Shown here piece after piece: positions 62,547 through 64,000 of a DNA stretch of 64,000 nucleotides. The stretch is from Pseudomonas sp. DC1.2. Its GTDB lineage: Bacteria; Pseudomonadota; Gammaproteobacteria; Pseudomonadales; Pseudomonadaceae. The position numbers were made by a program, and so were the translations under genes. Positions within the stretch are counted from its first letter, which is position 1. Every line of letters starts with the position of its first letter. The stretch spans positions 2,175,001 through 2,239,000 of the forward strand of contig NZ_CP133782.1 of NCBI RefSeq assembly GCF_034351645.1. The letters are read 5' to 3'. The notes beneath the pieces are model-generated. The model worked only from the letters and a program-made list of their open reading frames with translations. It ran no database searches and had not been told where the DNA came from.

Positions 62547-64000
62547 TTGAAGAAATCCACCGCAGCACCTAAAACCGTTGTTCCGCTCTGGCGTCAGCAC
62601 TTGCACTACCGACTCAAGGAAGGTGCGCTGATCGCCATCGGCGCCTTGTGCCTGTTCCTGATGATGGCCTTGTTGACCTATGGCAAAGACGATCCGGGCT
62701 GGAGTCATAACAGCAAAATCGAAGGTGTGCAGAATTTCGGTGGTCCTGCGGGCTCCTACAGCGCCGATATCCTGTTCATGGTGCTCGGCTATTTCGCCTA
62801 CATCTTCCCATTGTTGCTGGCGGTCAAGGCGTATCAGATCTTCCGTCAGCGCCACGAACAGTGGCAGTGGAGCGGTTGGCTGTTTTCCTGGCGCCTGATT
62901 GGCCTGGTGTTCCTGGTGCTGTCGGGTGCCGCGCTGGCGCACATCCATTTCCACGCCGCCACCGGTCTGCCGGCCGGTGCGGGTGGCGCGTTGGGCGAGA
63001 GCCTTGGCGACCTGGCCAGGAACGCACTGAACATTCAGGGCAGTACGCTGTTGTTCATCGCGCTCTTCCTGTTCGGCCTGACCGTGTTCACCGACCTGTC
63101 GTGGTTCAAGGTGATGGATGTCACCGGCAAGATTACCCTCGACCTGTTCGAGTTGTTCCAGGGCGCGGCCAATCGTTGGTGGGAGGCGCGCACTGAACGC
63201 AAGCAATTGGTTGCCCAGTTACGTGAAGTCGATGATCGTGTCCACGATGTCGTCGCACCGACGGTGACCGACAAACGCGAGCAGGCCAAGGTCAAGGAGC
63301 GCCTGATCGAGCGTGAGCAGGCGCTGAGCAAGCACATGTCCGAGCGCGAGAAACAGGTGCCACCGGTCATTGCTCCCGCCCCGGTGATGGCGCCCGAGCC
63401 AAGCAAGCGTGTGCAGAAAGAGAAGCAGGCGCCGCTGTTCGTCGACAGCGCCGTAGAAGGCACGTTGCCGCCGATTTCGATTCTTGATCCGGCAGAAAAG
63501 AAAAAGCTCAATTACTCGCCTGAGTCCCTGGCGGCGGTCGGCCACTTGCTGGAGATCAAACTCAAGGAATTCGGGGTTGAGGTCTCGGTGGATTCGATTC
63601 ACCCAGGCCCGGTCATTACCCGTTACGAAATTCAGCCGGCAGCAGGGGTCAAGGTCAGTCGCATCTCCAACCTGGCCAAAGACCTGGCGCGGTCCTTGGC
63701 CGTGACTAGCGTGCGGGTCGTGGAAGTGATCCCGGGCAAGACGACGGTCGGTATCGAGATTCCCAACGAAGATCGGCAGATCGTGCGCTTTTCCGAAGTG
63801 TTGTCGACCCCCGAGTACGATAACTTCAAGTCCCCGGTCACATTGGCCCTGGGCCACGACATCGGCGGCAAACCGGTGATCACTGACCTGGCGAAAATGC
63901 CTCACCTGCTGGTGGCGGGTACGACCGGTTCCGGTAAGTCAGTTGGCGTGAACGCGATGATCCTGTCGATTCTGTTCAAGTCGGGTCCGGAAGACGCGAA
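62547..64000 (+). CDS. ftsK: DNA translocase FtsK, 3'-truncated by window edge
   Basis: Septum-located DNA pump for chromosome segregation and dif recombination. The TTG start gives KKSTAAPKTVVPLWRQHLHY after Met. Four membrane helices (about residues 25-190), a charged linker (about 220-310), then the motor domain with Walker A VAGTTGSGKS (about residue 458). The frame is open to base 64000. TTG is preferred because it follows AGGAATAG and no ATG or GTG precedes the conserved start. Confidence 0.95.
   Translation, partial: MKKSTAAPKTVVPLWRQHLHYRLKEGALIAIGALCLFLMMALLTYGKDDPGWSHNSKIEGVQNFGGPAGSYSADILFMVLGYFAYIFPLLLAVKAYQIFRQRHEQWQWSGWLFSWRLIGLVFLVLSGAALAHIHFHAATGLPAGAGGALGESLGDLARNALNIQGSTLLFIALFLFGLTVFTDLSWFKVMDVTGKITLDLFELFQGAANRWWEARTERKQLVAQLREVDDRVHDVVAPTVTDKREQAKVKERLIEREQALSKHMSEREKQVPPVIAPAPVMAPEPSKRVQKEKQAPLFVDSAVEGTLPPISILDPAEKKKLNYSPESLAAVGHLLEIKLKEFGVEVSVDSIHPGPVITRYEIQPAAGVKVSRISNLAKDLARSLAVTSVRVVEVIPGKTTVGIEIPNEDRQIVRFSEVLSTPEYDNFKSPVTLALGHDIGGKPVITDLAKMPHLLVAGTTGSGKSVGVNAMILSILFKSGPEDA

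Overview
The window is a high-GC Gammaproteobacterial chromosome segment that looks like the Pseudomonas fluorescens group. Evidence: the gene order clpA-clpS-cspD-icd/idh-nudix-mnmA-hflD-purB and nuoA-N with fused nuoCD is the Pseudomonas order, both isocitrate dehydrogenases are present side by side, and REP-like palindromes typical of fluorescent pseudomonads occur between genes. No rRNA, tRNA or CRISPR array was seen.

Layout. 1-3981: tail of an ABC importer (permease, ATPase), a GpdQ-like phosphodiesterase and an OprD-family porin. 4138-8961: an autoregulated MarR / outer-membrane factor / EmrA / EmrB multidrug efflux operon with two identical palindromic operators, one lying inside the promoter. 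8962-17508: a nine-gene chaperone-usher fimbrial cluster (seven pilins including a two-domain tip adhesin, usher, chaperone) that looks inserted, because a diverged copy of the last 17 codons of emrB lies beyond it. 17598-23166: lpxH-ppiB, glnS-cysS and uppP.

23391-28282 is the most unusual region: a small island between uppP and the nuo operon. It holds an internally deleted group II intron (class C-like, next to a terminator hairpin) with a broken maturase, an IS1182-like transposase fragment with a nonsense codon, and between them a compact operon reading leftwards. That operon encodes a 42-residue peptide, a YcaO protein, a methyltransferase and an alpha/beta hydrolase, with ATGA overlaps between the three enzymes, its own promoter, and a perfect 20-bp palindrome separating peptide and YcaO. 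I read it as a candidate RiPP pathway whose precursor has a bottromycin-like plan (short N-terminal part, very acidic C-terminal follower).

28311-43249: the complete 13-gene nuo operon for NADH:quinone oxidoreductase, reading leftwards. 43810-56046: aceA (isocitrate lyase), a small secretin-like protein, a GNAT, roxA, purB, hflD, mnmA, a Nudix hydrolase, and divergent idh/icd. Isocitrate lyase and two isocitrate dehydrogenases thus sit within 12 kb at the TCA/glyoxylate branch point. 56123-62240: cspD, clpS-clpA, infA, bpt, aat and trxB. The ClpS adaptor, ClpA unfoldase and both aminoacyl-protein transferases make a nearly complete bacterial N-degron pathway in one neighbourhood. The window ends inside ftsK.
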